Below, piece by piece: positions 63,982-64,000 of a stretch of DNA of 64,000 nt. The stretch lies in the NCBI GenBank assembly GCA_017792365.1, contig CP051229.1:310001-374000 (forward strand). Direction: 5' to 3'. Origin of the DNA: Hyphomonas sp. GTDB lineage: Bacteria > Pseudomonadota > Alphaproteobacteria > Caulobacterales > Hyphomonadaceae. The translations under genes were made by a program, and so were the position numbers. Position 1 is the stretch's first letter. Each line of letters begins with the position of its first letter. The notes below the pieces were generated by a model. It searched no databases, was not told the DNA's origin, and saw only the letters and a list, made by a program, of their open reading frames with translations.

Positions 63982-64000
63982 AAAGTGCGATTGAGTAGCT

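Overview
The window is GC-rich DNA from a Gram-negative alphaproteobacterium, probably marine or soil and near Hyphomonadaceae/Parvularculaceae/Sphingomonadales. Four TonB-dependent receptors, a type II secretion system with GspN and GspL/M, an alphaproteobacterial tRNA-Thr(TGT) 3' end, a Zur/COG0523/DUF1826 cluster and an MprF-like lipid enzyme all fit this. No species can be named from sequence alone. No rRNA, complete tRNA, CRISPR array or intact insertion sequence was seen.

Layout. (1) 1-5.5 kb: an operon of a membrane-anchored alpha/beta hydrolase and an MprF-like aminoacyl-phosphatidylglycerol synthase, then a convergent pair (FAD sugar-lactone oxidase family and D-threonine aldolase family). 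(2) 5.9-34.1 kb: a segment bounded by two copies of a tRNA-Thr 3' end, with a decayed tyrosine integrase just inside the left copy. Its cargo is an exported truncated globin, a DUF3034 barrel, a cupredoxin and an EAL protein; a nearly complete type II secretion locus (gspD C I G / L M E F / N / lipoprotein J K); a DUF4331 protein with a small lipoprotein, an ECF sigma factor and an RskA-like anti-sigma factor; a YadA-like trimeric autotransporter; a siderophore-type receptor with DUF4198; and a Tat-exported PhoD phosphatase. (3) 34.1-46.2 kb: a second unit starting at the second tRNA-Thr fragment with an intact integrase. It carries an FMN reductase, two TetR regulators, a receptor, a cytochrome c/PQQ dehydrogenase, two secreted proteins of unknown function and an old-yellow-enzyme reductase, and ends near a third integrase fragment. 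(4) 46.4-64 kb: a zinc-limitation cluster: zur, a COG0523 GTPase, DUF1826, receptor plus FecBCD-type ABC importer, a ZrgA-like His-rich protein with DUF3299 and MerC, an iron-type alcohol dehydrogenase, an exported M3 peptidase, a Tat-exported PLP enzyme and a methyltransferase.

How it works together. Five palindromes close to the Zur consensus (GTTATA-N-TATAAC) lie in front of the transcription units of region 4, so I read it as one zinc regulon of about 14 genes. The pairing of a Tat-exported PLP enzyme (PvdN-like setting), an exported oligopeptidase and receptors under Zur control raises the possibility of a peptide-type zinc carrier that is processed in the periplasm. That is a hypothesis, not a demonstrated function.

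Caution on quality. At least eight genes carry reading-frame breaks (mprF-like, D-threonine aldolase, gspL, phoD, old yellow enzyme, one receptor, Fe-alcohol dehydrogenase, the ABC binding protein). Several are repaired by adding one base to a run of 2-3 identical bases, which looks like sequencing under-calls. One receptor also has a substitution-type stop.
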